Notes: generated by a model not told the origin, from the sequence alone. A stretch of 64,000 nucleotides of DNA from Brevibacterium sp. RIT 803 (GCF_016892625.1 NZ_JAFEMW010000002.1:124001-188000), one strand, 5' to 3'; counted from the first letter of the stretch, positions 16,315 through 26,051 are shown. Program-made: numbers and translations.

Positions 16315-17895
16315 TCAGTGCAACGTCTCGTAGGCGCGGCGGTGTTCGCCGATCACAGCGTTGACTGGCTCAAGATAGGAGCTCTGTGCCACGCTCCCAA
16401 CAGCCTCACGAAGTTTGCGATCGACGTCGCTGGCCGCCTCGTTCGCGCCCTTGTTCCGTGCGGACTTGGCGATCACCGAAGTCACAACGGATCCGATGAT
16501 CCCCACGACCAACAGGCCGATGCTCACAATCCAGCTCCATCCCGGAAGTACTCCGGGCATGACGATGGCGAGGATCGCTGTGGCGATGACACCCAGCAGA
16601 CCGAGGATCGTGGCGATGAAGAAGATGATCTGCAGAAACTTGGCCAAGGACCACCAGCCGGGAGTCTGCGGTTTGATATCCACAGCGGTGACGGCGGAGT
16701 CCAGCGTGTCCGACAGCTCCGCGGTGCTCGCCTTCTCAGCCTCCGCGACCGCACTCTGCCATGGTCTCGGCATAGTCGACACTGATTCTGCGATGAGCTC
16801 ATGGGCCATCAGGCGCACCTGAGAGCTTTGGGCTCTGCTGGTCGCGGGCACCGACGCGCGGATGAGTTCATCTCTGCCTTGACCGTGCTTGGCTCCCAAC
16901 GGATCGGGGGCATTTCTCTGCATCCATGCCAGCACCGGATACCCCGTCTTGCGGTAGGCCCGGCGAAGATAGTCATCGTGGACGGTCTGAGCGACAGCCT
17001 CGACGCCGGCGGCATCAGACATCGTCTCCACCAGACGAGAAGCTCCCGGGCGTTCATCGGGTGGAACCACCGGCTCGCCGAGTTCGTTCTGCATCCGTTT
17101 CGCCATGGCCTGCATGTCAGCCAACAGGCGTTCAGAGGCGGCTTGCTTGGAATCGACGGTGTCAGCCAAAATCGACCGGACCTCTGGAACACCATCTCGT
17201 GTCACTGCCGACGTCAAGTGCACCTTGGTGTCGGTGAGTCCGTCCTCGACGAGCAGCTTCTGCAGGTGGTCAGCAGCAGCTTTCTGCTCTTCGTCACTGA
17301 GCTTATCGACCTGGTTGAGAACGACGACCATGTTCGCGCTGTTCTCTGCCAGCTTCGCCAGGTATTCGGAGTGCAGTGAGAAGTCAGCATATTTCTGTGG
17401 GTCGACGACCCAGAAGACCACGTCGACAAGGCCCACGAGTCGATCAGATTCGACACGATGCTTGACCGCCGTCGAATCGTGGTCAGGCAGGTCAAGCAGG
17501 ATCAGACCATGGAGCTTACGCTGATCGTCGCCGTCGAGCGCCGATTCGCGCCAGGTACGGCTGCGTTCTGGGACATGCAGCCAGTCGAGGATGTCGTTAC
17601 CGCCTTCGCCCCACACACATGCAGTTGGGCGCGACGTGGTCGGACGGCGAACACCGACCCTGGCGATGTCCAGCCCGGCGACAGCGTTGAACAGTGACGA
17701 TTTCCCCGAGCCAGTGGAACCGGCGAAGGCCACAACAGTGAATTCCTCACCCAGACCAAGGCGGTCCTCGGCGCGGTCGAGCAGATTCTGCGCGTCTTCG
17801 CGAACTTCAGGGCTCAGTTTGTCGGGCCCCAGAGACAGAATGCCTCGGATGCCTTCGGCCCGACGTCTGATCTCGGACTGTGCAGAATCGTTCAC
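16315..17895 (-). CDS. Dynamin/YfjP-like membrane GTPase (second of a pair)
   Basis: A 526-residue P-loop GTPase. G1 is GSTGSGKSS (about 59-67), the switch region RPTTSRP, G3 DLPDHD and G4 NQVDKL, all intact. After a helical middle domain come two hydrophobic helices at about 410-470 (LGLLGVIATAILAIV and WIVSIGLLVVGIIGS), then a helical C-terminus. This layout fits bacterial dynamin-like/YfjP GTPases acting at the membrane. Its ATG overlaps the stop of the first GTPase gene by 4 bases, so the two are probably made together and could form a heteromer, as paired bacterial dynamins do. Cellular role is not known from sequence; membrane remodelling or division is an inference. Confidence 0.82.
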   Translation of the reverse strand: MNDSAQSEIRRRAEGIRGILSLGPDKLSPEVREDAQNLLDRAEDRLGLGEEFTVVAFAGSTGSGKSSLFNAVAGLDIARVGVRRPTTSRPTACVWGEGGNDILDWLHVPERSRTWRESALDGDDQRKLHGLILLDLPDHDSTAVKHRVESDRLVGLVDVVFWVVDPQKYADFSLHSEYLAKLAENSANMVVVLNQVDKLSDEEQKAAADHLQKLLVEDGLTDTKVHLTSAVTRDGVPEVRSILADTVDSKQAASERLLADMQAMAKRMQNELGEPVVPPDERPGASRLVETMSDAAGVEAVAQTVHDDYLRRAYRKTGYPVLAWMQRNAPDPLGAKHGQGRDELIRASVPATSRAQSSQVRLMAHELIAESVSTMPRPWQSAVAEAEKASTAELSDTLDSAVTAVDIKPQTPGWWSLAKFLQIIFFIATILGLLGVIATAILAIVMPGVLPGWSWIVSIGLLVVGIIGSVVTSVIAKSARNKGANEAASDVDRKLREAVGSVAQSSYLEPVNAVIGEHRRAYETLH

Positions 17896-19589
17896 AATGC
17901 CACCTCAAGTCGATCACCGGAGGCGCGCAGGACGCCCGCTTGCCGCGCCGGTACCGCGGATAGTCGTAATACGTTGTCAAAAGGCATACGGCAGTCGCCG
18001 ACGATTCCTGCCGCTGTAGTCAGGAAGCGATCCCTGATCGAGCCGATGAGATTCACGGCCTCCTGTTCGCCGAAGATCGTGCCAGCGAGACTGAGAGCGA
18101 CATTCGCGTCGTTGCGCGAAGCATGATCGTCCGCATATGTGTACTTAGGGTCCCAGAATGCCGCGTATTCGACGACGGCGCAGACTCCGCCGACGCCGAA
18201 CGACAGGATCCTAGCCTTAGACTTTTTGCCCTGGCCGATGTCTCGCACGAGCGCATTCACCTCGTTGGACCATCCGCTCACGGCTGATTTGACCGAATCC
18301 TCAAGGTCGTTCGCGCTCTGCCGGAGTTCGGGGTGTGCATCCAGCAACGCCGATCCAGCTGGATTGCGCAGCCACTGAGCACTGATCTCGTCAACGACAC
18401 CGATCGCCTGTTCCCGCAGTGAGATCGCTGCGCTGCGCAGTATCGCGATGTGCAGCGGCGAGGCAGCATCGTGCTTGCCTGTGACTGCAGCGGAGATTCT
18501 GTCGCGCATACGAGCCATCGTAGGTTCAAGACCGCGAAAGAGCTGTCCCGTCCCGACGAAGTCCTGCCATCTGGCATTGACCTCTCCATGCAGCACGCGA
18601 CCGTCCGAGAATATCTCGGCAAGTCCTTCGCTCGCAGCATTGAAGGTCTGGTCAAGACTGAGCTGCAGATCGTCGAAAGTCGACTCCTGCGACTGAGCGT
18701 AGTCGGCCAGAGACTTCACCTGCGCCGGCATTGCGCCGATCGATCCGGTGAGGGTCCGATGTCGGATGCGCTCCTGAGATTGGGCCTCCGAGCTCACCTG
18801 ATTGATCCACGATCGAATCGGATAGATCGCCGAGTGAGGCAGCAGGCCGTTTGCCAGCTCGAGTTCAGCCACCGCGAAGATCGGCGAATTCGCCAGACCT
18901 GATTCGGACAGCAGGCTGGAAAGATGGTGCCTGACCTCACGGTTCGCCTCCGGCGGCACCCGATCGAGCACGATGGCCACGGAGGTGTTGCGAACTGCGG
19001 CGTCCCTCAGCAGCGCCCAGGGCGCAGCGTCGGCATAGCGGTTGGCTGTGGTCACGAACATCCACAGGTCGGCGCTCATCAGAATTCGTCGGGCCAGCTC
19101 GCGGTTCGACTCGGCAATGGAGTCGATGTCCGGGCAGTCAAGCACAGCGGTGCCGGGTTCGACGTCGTCATTGGGAATGAGTACGACCGAAGGGGTCGAA
19201 GTCGCAGGGTCCGTGCTGCGGGGCAGATCGGACAGAAAGGACTGTGATTCGAAGAATTTCGTGTCGGCGGGATTGTGGACCACAATCGGATTGCCCGTCG
19301 TTGGTCGGCGCACTCCGGCAGGGCTCACTGTTCGCCCCACCAGAGAATTCACGAGCGTGGATTTGCCCGCGCCGGTCGATCCGCCCACGGCGATCATGAA
19401 GGGCGTCTGCGTCCGATTGATCCGCGGCAGCAGGTAGTCAGTCAACTCCGAGGAGAGCTGACGGTGCAGTTCGCGACCGTCAGCGAAATCTTCGGTCTGC
19501 AAGGTGAAGCGGGTTTCTGAGACTCGCTTCGCGATATCGCTCAGCGCCCCTCCCACTGGTGGCGTCACGGCACTCTTACTGTCTGTCAT
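17892..19589 (-). CDS. Dynamin-like GTPase (first of a pair)
   Basis: About 565 residues. G1 is GGSTGAGKST (about 69-78), switch region RPTTGNP, G3 DCPDID. The expected N/TKxD motif is not clear; the equivalent strand reads VAIVLDRVPPEANRE, so nucleotide specificity may be relaxed or supplied differently. The C-terminal 300 residues are mostly helical with one weakly hydrophobic segment (SFGVGGVCAVVEYAAFW) rather than true membrane helices. ATG 19589 (MTDSKSAV) is preferred, with GTG just before it; the frame stays open to 19628. A 4-base overlap couples it to the membrane-anchored partner downstream. Confidence 0.8.
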   Translation of the reverse strand: MTDSKSAVTPPVGGALSDIAKRVSETRFTLQTEDFADGRELHRQLSSELTDYLLPRINRTQTPFMIAVGGSTGAGKSTLVNSLVGRTVSPAGVRRPTTGNPIVVHNPADTKFFESQSFLSDLPRSTDPATSTPSVVLIPNDDVEPGTAVLDCPDIDSIAESNRELARRILMSADLWMFVTTANRYADAAPWALLRDAAVRNTSVAIVLDRVPPEANREVRHHLSSLLSESGLANSPIFAVAELELANGLLPHSAIYPIRSWINQVSSEAQSQERIRHRTLTGSIGAMPAQVKSLADYAQSQESTFDDLQLSLDQTFNAASEGLAEIFSDGRVLHGEVNARWQDFVGTGQLFRGLEPTMARMRDRISAAVTGKHDAASPLHIAILRSAAISLREQAIGVVDEISAQWLRNPAGSALLDAHPELRQSANDLEDSVKSAVSGWSNEVNALVRDIGQGKKSKARILSFGVGGVCAVVEYAAFWDPKYTYADDHASRNDANVALSLAGTIFGEQEAVNLIGSIRDRFLTTAAGIVGDCRMPFDNVLRLSAVPARQAGVLRASGDRLEVAL

Positions 19590-19703
19590 CACGCATCCAC
19601 TCTCTACGTTTTCCCAGCCGTGCACCAATTGCCACGCCGTAACGACGGGTAATTGGTTATTGGTGGGAATACTGGGAGCGTCATTTGGCCTCTCAGTCTG
19701 AGA

Positions 19704-19725
19704 AAAGTACCCCCAAAGTACCCCC
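19704..19725 (-). repeat. Tandem 11-bp repeat at the tRNA-Arg 3' end
   Basis: Two head-to-tail copies of AAAGTACCCCC; the inner copy covers the last bases of the tRNA acceptor stem (7 bases including the discriminator). It could be a scar of integration at the tRNA or a simple local duplication. No integrase lies nearby. Confidence 0.5.
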
Positions 19726-19792
19726 GGCGGGGCTCGAACCCGCGACCTACCGCTTAGAAGGCGGTTGCTCTATCCAACTGAGCTACGGAGGC
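19719..19792 (-). tRNA. tRNA-Arg(TCT)
   Basis: Minus-strand cloverleaf: acceptor GCCTCCG with CGGGGGT (G-U pairs at two positions), anticodon arm ACCGC-CTTCTAA-GCGGT with anticodon TCT, T-arm GGGTTCGAGCCCC. CCA is not encoded. It reads AGA/AGG, rare codons in this high-GC genome. Confidence 0.95.
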
Positions 19793-19829
19793 TCAAATAT
19801 CCTAACCGATGCTGGAACGAGAACAGAAA

Positions 19830-19883
19830 GCGGCCCTCATCAGTGTCTCAGAGATCGAACTCTGAGGCATCGACGAGGGCCGC
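19830..19883 (-). terminator. Nested hairpin terminator
   Basis: Outer stem GCGGCCCTC/GAGGGCCGC with an inner hairpin CTCAGAG/CTCTGAG. On the minus strand it is followed by TTTCTGTT. It lies 50 bases after the stop of the small membrane protein gene and probably ends that transcript. Confidence 0.6.
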
Positions 19884-19934
19884 TGTGTCTGGGCAGCTGC
19901 TCTCACCCCGCAGCAGGGGTGTTCGACGTGCGGA

Positions 19935-20141
19935 TCAGTACTCGCGAGCGACGCGCTCCAGTGACTTTCGCACCGTCACGAATGAGACCGCCACCAGTCC
20001 GATGAGGGCGAGGATCACGGCTACTGCTTCGATGGCGAAGGCGAAGTCCACGATGACCGGAAAGAAGCCGGCTGCCATGAATCCGAGCAGGGCGACCATC
20101 GTCAGTGCAGTGGCTGTGGTGAAATACGTGGAACCGTTCAT
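19935..20141 (-). CDS. Small two-helix membrane protein
   Basis: A 68-residue protein with two hydrophobic helices (about 10-30, ATALTMVALLGFMAAGFF; 36-56, AFAIEAVAVILALIGLVAV) and a basic C-terminus (RKSLERVAREY). The start is well supported: ATG 20141 with AAGGAG seven bases upstream. It stands alone between tRNA-Arg and the thiamine-binding protein gene and has its own terminator. No family recognised. Confidence 0.7.
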   Translation of the reverse strand: MNGSTYFTTATALTMVALLGFMAAGFFPVIVDFAFAIEAVAVILALIGLVAVSFVTVRKSLERVAREY

Positions 20142-20269
20142 TGTTCATCTCCTTCTTCCTTAAGGAAAGAGTAGACCCGAATGAGACCGGCGTCACTAGG
20201 AAATGACCGAAAGTTTCACTGGTGCCCAACTTACCTGCCGGTACCAATCGACGGCGATGAGCAGACTGA

Positions 20270-20584
20270 TCAGCCGCCGTCGCGCGCGTCGATGGCGCTT
20301 TCCAGACGCTCGAGCTTGCCATCGATCTCACCGGTGTAGCCAGGACGAATATCGGCCTTCAGCACCAGCGCCACTCGAGGGCCGAACTCACCGACGACGT
20401 CAGTGGCCTCTTTGACGACAGCGAACACCTCATCCCATTCACCTTCGATCGTGGTGAACATCGAATCAGTTCGGTGTGACAACCCGGACCGTCGAACGAC
20501 TTCGACCGCCGCGGCGACCGCATCGTGGACCGATGCGTCTGTATTGTCACCGCCGCTGGGGGCGACGGAGAATGCGACGAGCAT
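20270..20584 (-). CDS. MTH1187-family thiamine-binding protein
   Basis: A 104-residue protein of the MTH1187/YkoF-like (formerly DUF77) family: a small ferredoxin-like fold, usually tetrameric, reported to bind thiamine. [29 protein letters not shown] and the C-terminal region [13 protein letters not shown] match the family. ATG 20584 has AAGGAG six bases upstream. It starts 23 bases after the thiolase stop, so the two are probably one transcript, though no functional link is obvious. Confidence 0.88.
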   Translation of the reverse strand: MLVAFSVAPSGGDNTDASVHDAVAAAVEVVRRSGLSHRTDSMFTTIEGEWDEVFAVVKEATDVVGEFGPRVALVLKADIRPGYTGEIDGKLERLESAIDARDGG

Positions 20585-20607
20585 GATGCTCTCCTTTCGT
20601 ATCTTTG

Positions 20608-21798
20608 TCAGTTCTGTGCGGGCACGGACACGATGAGCGAGTCACCTTGGCCGCCACCACCGCAGAGGGCGGCGACACCTGTGCCACCACCTCGGCGCTG
20701 GAGCTCGAGCGCAAGAGTCAATACGATGCGCGCTCCTGAGGCGCCGATCGGGTGGCCGAGTGCAACAGCACCACCATTGACGTTGACCTTCTCAGGATCA
20801 ATCCCCAGGTCCTTCGAACTGGCAAGCCCGACTGCAGCGAAGGCTTCGTTGATCTCATAGAGGTCGAACGAATCAGCCGCGACCCCTTCCTTCGCAGCAG
20901 CGGCCTGAATCGCCTGCGAAGGCTGATGCTGCAGTGACGAGTCGGGACCTGCTGTCCACCCGTGCGAGCGGATCTCGGCGAGAATGGGGGCACCGAGCGC
21001 TTCAGCTTTCGCACGAGACATGACGACGACTGCGCATGCGCCATCGGAGATCTGCGAGGCGTTTCCGGCAGTGATCGTGCCGTCTTTGCGGAAGGCCGGT
21101 CGCAGCTTGGCCATCGTTTCCGGGGTCGTCTCGGCGCGCACGCCCTCATCGGTGGAGACGGTCACGTCACCCTTGCGACCGGAGATGGTGACTGCCTCGA
21201 CTTCATCGGCGAAAGCGCCCGATTCCCAGGCCTGCGCTGCACGCTGATGTGAGCGGGCAGCGAAAGCGTCCTGGTCCTCACGCGAGAATTCGAAGTCACC
21301 GGCGTTGGCATCCTCGGTCAGACCACCCATAGCCTGGTCTGTGAAGGCATCCCACAGACCGTCGTAGTCCATATGGTCCTTCACCACGACATCACCGTAT
21401 TTGTAGCCCGAACGTGACTTCTCCAGCAGGTGGGGAGCCAGGCTCATCGATTCCTGTCCTCCGGCGACGACGACCTCGTACTCCCCTGCCCGCACCAGCT
21501 GAGCTGCCTGTGTGATCGCGTTGATACCGGACAGACACAGCTTGTTCACGGTGACACCGGGAACATGCATCGGAATGCCGGCTTCGACCGCGGCCTGCCG
21601 CGCAGGCCCCTGTCCGAGCCCGGCCTGCAGTACCTGCCCCATGATGACGTACTCGACGTCCTCGCCTGTGATTCCTGCGCGACCGAGTGCGCCCGAGATC
21701 GCCTTGGCGCCCAACTGCACAGCAGTCAGCGACGACAGACCTCCCTGCAGACGCCCGAACGGAGTACGCGCACCCGCAACGATCACTGCTTCAGCCAT
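20608..21798 (-). CDS. Acetyl-CoA C-acetyltransferase (thiolase)
   Basis: A 396-residue thiolase II, condensing two acetyl-CoA to acetoacetyl-CoA or running in reverse. The nucleophile is in [12 protein letters not shown], the catalytic His in [10 protein letters not shown] and the second Cys in ALCGGGGQG; all are present. ATG 21798 has AGGAGG about five bases upstream, and the family begins at [15 protein letters not shown]; the frame is open further up without support. It may serve isoprenoid, polyhydroxybutyrate or fatty-acid degradation pathways; no neighbouring gene decides which. It is divergent from the DivIVA-like gene across 228 bases. Confidence 0.93.
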   Translation of the reverse strand: MAEAVIVAGARTPFGRLQGGLSSLTAVQLGAKAISGALGRAGITGEDVEYVIMGQVLQAGLGQGPARQAAVEAGIPMHVPGVTVNKLCLSGINAITQAAQLVRAGEYEVVVAGGQESMSLAPHLLEKSRSGYKYGDVVVKDHMDYDGLWDAFTDQAMGGLTEDANAGDFEFSREDQDAFAARSHQRAAQAWESGAFADEVEAVTISGRKGDVTVSTDEGVRAETTPETMAKLRPAFRKDGTITAGNASQISDGACAVVVMSRAKAEALGAPILAEIRSHGWTAGPDSSLQHQPSQAIQAAAAKEGVAADSFDLYEINEAFAAVGLASSKDLGIDPEKVNVNGGAVALGHPIGASGARIVLTLALELQRRGGGTGVAALCGGGGQGDSLIVSVPAQN

Positions 21799-22026
21799 AT
21801 TTCCTCCTGAGATATTCGCACCCCGCTCAAGGCGAGGGAAGTCGACGAAGTGTTGTCTGCTCCAAGGGTAGTCCAGCTGTCTGTGGCCTCGGTCACGGGG
21901 GTTGTGTCTCGTGGTGCCAGGAGATGTCCACACTTGGGAATTCGCACCCAACACTCATGGTGAGTCCGTTAGAGTAGTGGTTGGACGATTTGACCACATA
22001 CCTTGACACGACAGGAGTCCACTTCA

Positions 22027-23595
22027 GTGACGCCCACCGAAGAATTCCGCACAGCGATGCGCGGCTACGAAAAAAGTGAAGTTGATTCTCGCCTGCAGCA
22101 GCTGCGAACCGAGGTCGAGTCCGTTCGTAAGGCCCTTTCCGATGCCCGAAGTCAGGTCATCAACGCTGATCGCGCGAAACTTCAGATCGCCGGAGAACTC
22201 TCCGAAGCGAAGGCTCAGCTGAAAAAGGCAGCCAATGACAGCGCCGAGGCTTCAGGCCCTCCCGGAAGCCGCATCGACCATCTGCTCAAGATCGCTGAAT
22301 CCCAGGCACGCGAGACTCTCTCACAGGCAAACTCCGACGCAGAGACGATTCGCAACAAGGCACGAGCCGAAGCCGCTTCAGCTCGTGCCCGCATGCACAC
22401 AGAGAGCAACGACACTCTGTCCAATGCCCGTTCCGAGGCCGATGCCATCATCAGTTCGGCCGAGCTGCGCGCCGACGAGACTGTAAAAGCTGCCGAGAAG
22501 CGTGCTGCAGAGCTCAAGGCGACGGCAGAACGCGAATACAACCAGGCCAAAGAGGCAAATGAGGCAGCCACGAAGGAAGCCCGCGAAAGCCTCGAACATG
22601 AGCTCGCTGGCCTCAGGGCCACGTCTGAGAAGGAAGCTGCCGACCTGCGGGCCGAAGCCAAGAGCCAGGCAGATGAGTCGATCAGCACTGCTCAGGCGCA
22701 AGCTGACGAACTCCTCGCCGCTGCGAAGGCTCGGGACGCGGCATCGACCAAGGCTTCTGACGAACTGGAGGTCGAGTTGGCTGGCAAGCGCCAGGCAGCC
22801 GAGGCCGATCGTAAGAAGCGCTACGACGCAGCTCAGATAGAGAATAAGAAACTCATCGACGAGGCTCAGGCGCGTGCGGCGAAGGCAGATGCAGAGGCCA
22901 AGGAAGCCGCCGAGAGAGCGGAGACAACCCGCTCGGATGCGGTGAAGAAGGCTGACGACATCATTGCCGACGGTAAGACTCGCGCCCAGACCCTCATCGG
23001 TGAAGCCCGGGCAACGGCCGAGGCCACCATTGAGGAGTCCGCAGCCGAAGCCAAGCGCAACGTGGCATCAGCTCAGTCCCAGGTTGACCTGCTGACCAAG
23101 CAGCGCAAGACGATCACAGCGCAGCTCGATCAGCTTCGTTCCCTGTTCGCTATGCCCGGTGTGATGGGCGGCGATTCCGTCGACCCCGCCAAGGCTGAGT
23201 CCGCGTCCCATGCCACCGAGCAGATCGCCGATGAGCAGGAACTCGCCGACCTTCTGGCAGAGGATCCGGAGGAGACAGACAAGGCTGATGACGTCGCTGC
23301 TGACGACGCGGATGCCGGCGCAAAGAGCGCTGACGTCCCAACCGGCACAACTGCGTCGCCGGACTCCACGGACACTGCGGAGACACCGGGTGAGACCGTG
23401 CCTACTGACGCGACCGAGCCTGAGGCTCAGCTGGAGGCCGAAAAGCCTGCCGCGACAGCTGATTCCGATGAAGCCGAGGACTCCGACCTGCCGAATGGAG
23501 CCACCGATGCTGACACGATAGCCATCGATGCTCAGGTTTCGGGGTCGCAGAGCACGACCAACAAAGCGTCGCGTTCCGGGAATTCGCTGCGCTGA
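22027..23595 (+). CDS. Long DivIVA-like coiled-coil protein
   Basis: A 522-residue protein. It begins with a DivIVA-type N-terminal motif (PTEEFRTAMRGYEKSEVDSR), followed by about 350 residues of almost uninterrupted Ala/Glu/Lys/Arg heptad coiled coil and an acidic, Thr/Asp/Ala-rich disordered tail of about 150 residues. The layout resembles Streptomyces Scy/FilP or an elongated Wag31, which organise the cell pole or form cytoskeletal filaments. GTG 22027 has AGGAG ten bases upstream. A strong terminator follows, so it is a single-gene unit. The exact role is an inference; a separate canonical DivIVA is expected in the dcw cluster. Confidence 0.8.
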   Translation: MTPTEEFRTAMRGYEKSEVDSRLQQLRTEVESVRKALSDARSQVINADRAKLQIAGELSEAKAQLKKAANDSAEASGPPGSRIDHLLKIAESQARETLSQANSDAETIRNKARAEAASARARMHTESNDTLSNARSEADAIISSAELRADETVKAAEKRAAELKATAEREYNQAKEANEAATKEARESLEHELAGLRATSEKEAADLRAEAKSQADESISTAQAQADELLAAAKARDAASTKASDELEVELAGKRQAAEADRKKRYDAAQIENKKLIDEAQARAAKADAEAKEAAERAETTRSDAVKKADDIIADGKTRAQTLIGEARATAEATIEESAAEAKRNVASAQSQVDLLTKQRKTITAQLDQLRSLFAMPGVMGGDSVDPAKAESASHATEQIADEQELADLLAEDPEETDKADDVAADDADAGAKSADVPTGTTASPDSTDTAETPGETVPTDATEPEAQLEAEKPAATADSDEAEDSDLPNGATDADTIAIDAQVSGSQSTTNKASRSGNSLR

Positions 23596-23627
23596 GGTCT
23601 TCACCATCACACAGCCACACCAATGAG

Positions 23628-23663
23628 AAGGGGTCAGTTCACAAGGAACTGGCCCCTTTTTTT
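23628..23663 (+). terminator. Strong intrinsic terminator
   Basis: Stem AAGGGGTCAGTTC / GAACTGGCCCCTT with a 5-base loop, followed by seven T residues, 32 bases after the DivIVA-like gene. Confidence 0.92.
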
Positions 23664-23711
23664 CGGGTCTCGATTCCCGGCCCGCTTGCGACCGGCCGGT
23701 GACCAGCACGC

Positions 23712-24008
23712 TCACCTGAACTTCTGAAAGCACCTCGTGTGCCAGTGGCGACGGGAATCCACTCCCACCTCCGTGCCGTGTCGCGCGGTCTGTCGCCAGG
23801 CAACGATATGTGCCGTCGACGACGCCACGTCCTGTCCGCACCCCGGGCAGATGTAGACCTTGCCCTGAGAATTGCCGGCAACGTTCTGCACCGACCATGT
23901 CCCGTCGGGCAGATCTCGACTCGTGCGCAGTCCACTCACGGAGTCGGAGAGCTCACGCGGGGACTGCTGCCATTTGTTTTTGCGACGCGAGGAGGTAGAT
24001 CGTGGCAT
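23712..24008 (-). CDS. Small zinc-ribbon-like protein next to nucS
   Basis: A 98-residue basic protein with ICPGCGQDV (CxxC) and a downstream HWHTRCF (His, Cys) that together look like one zinc site. Such proteins are common beside nucS in Actinobacteria and are often mislabelled ATP/GTP-binding proteins; I see no nucleotide-binding motif. It is divergent from nucS with only 30 bases between start codons, so the two promoters must overlap or lie in the opposite gene. A DNA- or RNA-related role is an inference from the zinc site and charge. Confidence 0.78.
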   Translation of the reverse strand: MPRSTSSRRKNKWQQSPRELSDSVSGLRTSRDLPDGTWSVQNVAGNSQGKVYICPGCGQDVASSTAHIVAWRQTARHGTEVGVDSRRHWHTRCFQKFR

Positions 24009-24038
24009 CTGACCATTCTCTCACGTAGGGTAAAGCGC

Positions 24039-24734
24039 GTGCGTCTCGTCATTGCTAAGTGCTCCGTTGATTATGCCGGTCGTCTGACCGCCCATCTGCC
24101 CATGGCCACCCGTCTCATCATGCTCAAAGCCGACGGCTCGATCCTCATCCATTCGGACGGCGGATCGTACAAGCCCTTGAACTGGATGACTCCCCCGTGC
24201 TCGATCAGAATCACTGATCCGAGCCAGGAACAGGAGGAGGCCGGCCTGGCCGAAATCTGGACGGTCTCCCAGGCCAAGACGGGTGACAAGCTCGTCATCT
24301 CCATCGCCGAGGTGATCGCCGATGACCAGCATGAGTTCGGAACCGATCCTGGTCTGGTCAAGGACGGTGTAGAAGCCCACCTGCAGGAACTGCTGGCCGA
24401 ACATATAGAGACTCTCGGAGACGGCTTCAGCCTGGTCAGGCGCGAATACATGACGGCTATCGGGCCAGTCGATATTCTCGCCCGCGACCACGGCCACAAC
24501 TCCGTTGCCGTGGAGATCAAACGACGTGGCGATATCGACGGTGTGGAGCAGCTGACCAGGTATCTGGAACTGATGAACCGTGACCCGCTGCTCACGCCGG
24601 TCCAGGGAGTCTTCGCCGCTCAGGAGATCAAGCCCCAAGCTCGGACCTTGGCCGAGGATCGCGGCATCCGCTGCGTCGTCTTAGACTACGATGCGCTGCG
24701 CGGCATGGACGACCCTGACTCGCGTCTGTTCTGA
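24039..24734 (+). CDS. nucS: Mismatch-specific endonuclease NucS
   Basis: A 231-residue NucS/EndoMS. Actinobacteria lacking MutS/MutL use it for mismatch repair: it cuts both strands at G-T, G-G and T-T mismatches together with the sliding clamp. The N-terminal dimerisation domain begins [16 protein letters not shown]. The C-terminal RecB-like nuclease has GPVDILARD (catalytic Asp) and [17 protein letters not shown] (Glu-x-Lys). GTG 24039 follows AGGG at nine bases. It converges on murA with 3 bases between stops. Confidence 0.95.
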   Translation: MRLVIAKCSVDYAGRLTAHLPMATRLIMLKADGSILIHSDGGSYKPLNWMTPPCSIRITDPSQEQEEAGLAEIWTVSQAKTGDKLVISIAEVIADDQHEFGTDPGLVKDGVEAHLQELLAEHIETLGDGFSLVRREYMTAIGPVDILARDHGHNSVAVEIKRRGDIDGVEQLTRYLELMNRDPLLTPVQGVFAAQEIKPQARTLAEDRGIRCVVLDYDALRGMDDPDSRLF

Positions 24735-24737
24735 GTC

Positions 24738-26051
24738 CTATTCGAAGCTGAGGATATCGGCTTTTTCAACTCGTTCGATGTTGGCATCTAGACTGCGCAG
24801 GTTCGATACGAAGTTCTCATAGCCACGTTCGATGTGATCGATGCCGGAGACCTCTGTGATTCCTGCAGCCCGCAGGCCCGCCATCACCAGGCCGGCACCG
24901 GCGCGGATATCTGACGCTTCCACCTCGGCGCCCGACAGGCTGTTGACGCCGGAGATCAGAGCGTGATTGCCATCGACTCGAACCTTAGCGCCGAGTCGCG
25001 CGATCTCCTGGACGAACCTCCAACGAGCTTCGAAAAGGTTCTCCGACAGCAGTCCGACACCGTCTGAGACTGAATTCAGTGCGATCACGAACGGCTGCAG
25101 ATCTGTGGGGAAGCCGGGAAACGGCATAGTCGCGACGCGGATCGCATGCGGCCGCTCGGCACCGATGACTCGGAACCCATTCCCACGCGTGCCATCGCCG
25201 AGCTCGATTTCGCCGAGGTCATCGACGGTCGCGCCCGAGTCGCGAAGTTTGATAGCGATATTGGGCATCAGCTCGAGCCCGACGCCTTTGACGGTCACAT
25301 CACCGTTGGAGAGAGCAGCGCCGAAGGCGTAAGTTCCAGCGACGATCCGGTCGCCCACCGTACGGTGGTCAACCGGATGGAGTTCGCCGACACCTGTGAT
25401 CGTGAGGTCGGCCGTGCCGATCCCACTGATCTGGGCGCCCATATCGACGAGCATTGTGCAGATGTCGACGATCTCCGGCTCCTTGGCCGCATTCGAGATC
25501 GTGGTCACGCCATGGGCCAACGTTGCTGCCATGACCAGGTTCTCCGTCGCACCGACCGAGGGGAATTCGAGAACGATGTCCGTTCCATGAAGACCGCTGG
25601 GTGCCTCCGCGACGAAATAGCCGTGATCAAGATGCACCGTTGCACCGAGAGCTTCGAGACCTGCCTGATGCATGTCCAGGCCCCGGGAGCCGATCGCGTC
25701 TCCGCCGGGAAGGGCAACATGTGCTGCACGCATCCGTGCGGTCAGCGGGCCGAGGACCGAGATCGAGGCGCGCATCGCCCGCACGAGCTCATAGTCCGCC
25801 TGGATGCCGACCTCGGCGGGAACATCGATGCTGACGATGCCCCGTTCGGCATCGTAATCGACGTCGCAGCCAAGCCGAATGAGGAGCTGAACCATAATCC
25901 GCACGTCAAGGATCGCCGGCACATTGGTGATCGTCGTTCGGCCAACAGCCAACAGACTGGCCGCCATGAGTTTGAGGACGCTGTTCTTGGCTCCCCTGAT
26001 ATCGACCTCGCCGCGCAGTCGACTCGGACCGGTCAAGCGAAAGACATCCAT
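24738..26051 (-). CDS. murA: UDP-GlcNAc 1-carboxyvinyltransferase
   Basis: A 437-residue MurA, transferring enolpyruvate from PEP to UDP-GlcNAc, the first committed step of peptidoglycan synthesis. [28 protein letters not shown] and [12 protein letters not shown] are intact. The loop that carries the fosfomycin-target cysteine reads [11 protein letters not shown], with Asp118 in place of Cys115 of E. coli numbering, the same replacement found in M. tuberculosis MurA. Activity should be retained, but covalent inhibition by fosfomycin should not occur. Its ATG shares one base with the stop of the upstream DUF2550 gene, placing it at the 3' end of the atp series. Confidence 0.96.
   Translation of the reverse strand: MDVFRLTGPSRLRGEVDIRGAKNSVLKLMAASLLAVGRTTITNVPAILDVRIMVQLLIRLGCDVDYDAERGIVSIDVPAEVGIQADYELVRAMRASISVLGPLTARMRAAHVALPGGDAIGSRGLDMHQAGLEALGATVHLDHGYFVAEAPSGLHGTDIVLEFPSVGATENLVMAATLAHGVTTISNAAKEPEIVDICTMLVDMGAQISGIGTADLTITGVGELHPVDHRTVGDRIVAGTYAFGAALSNGDVTVKGVGLELMPNIAIKLRDSGATVDDLGEIELGDGTRGNGFRVIGAERPHAIRVATMPFPGFPTDLQPFVIALNSVSDGVGLLSENLFEARWRFVQEIARLGAKVRVDGNHALISGVNSLSGAEVEASDIRAGAGLVMAGLRAAGITEVSGIDHIERGYENFVSNLRSLDANIERVEKADILSFE

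Noticed and set aside
19685..20005. Plus-strand frame with GLEPATYRLEGGCSIQLSYGG
   Set aside because: It is the well-known false translation across a tRNA gene, here tRNA-Arg.
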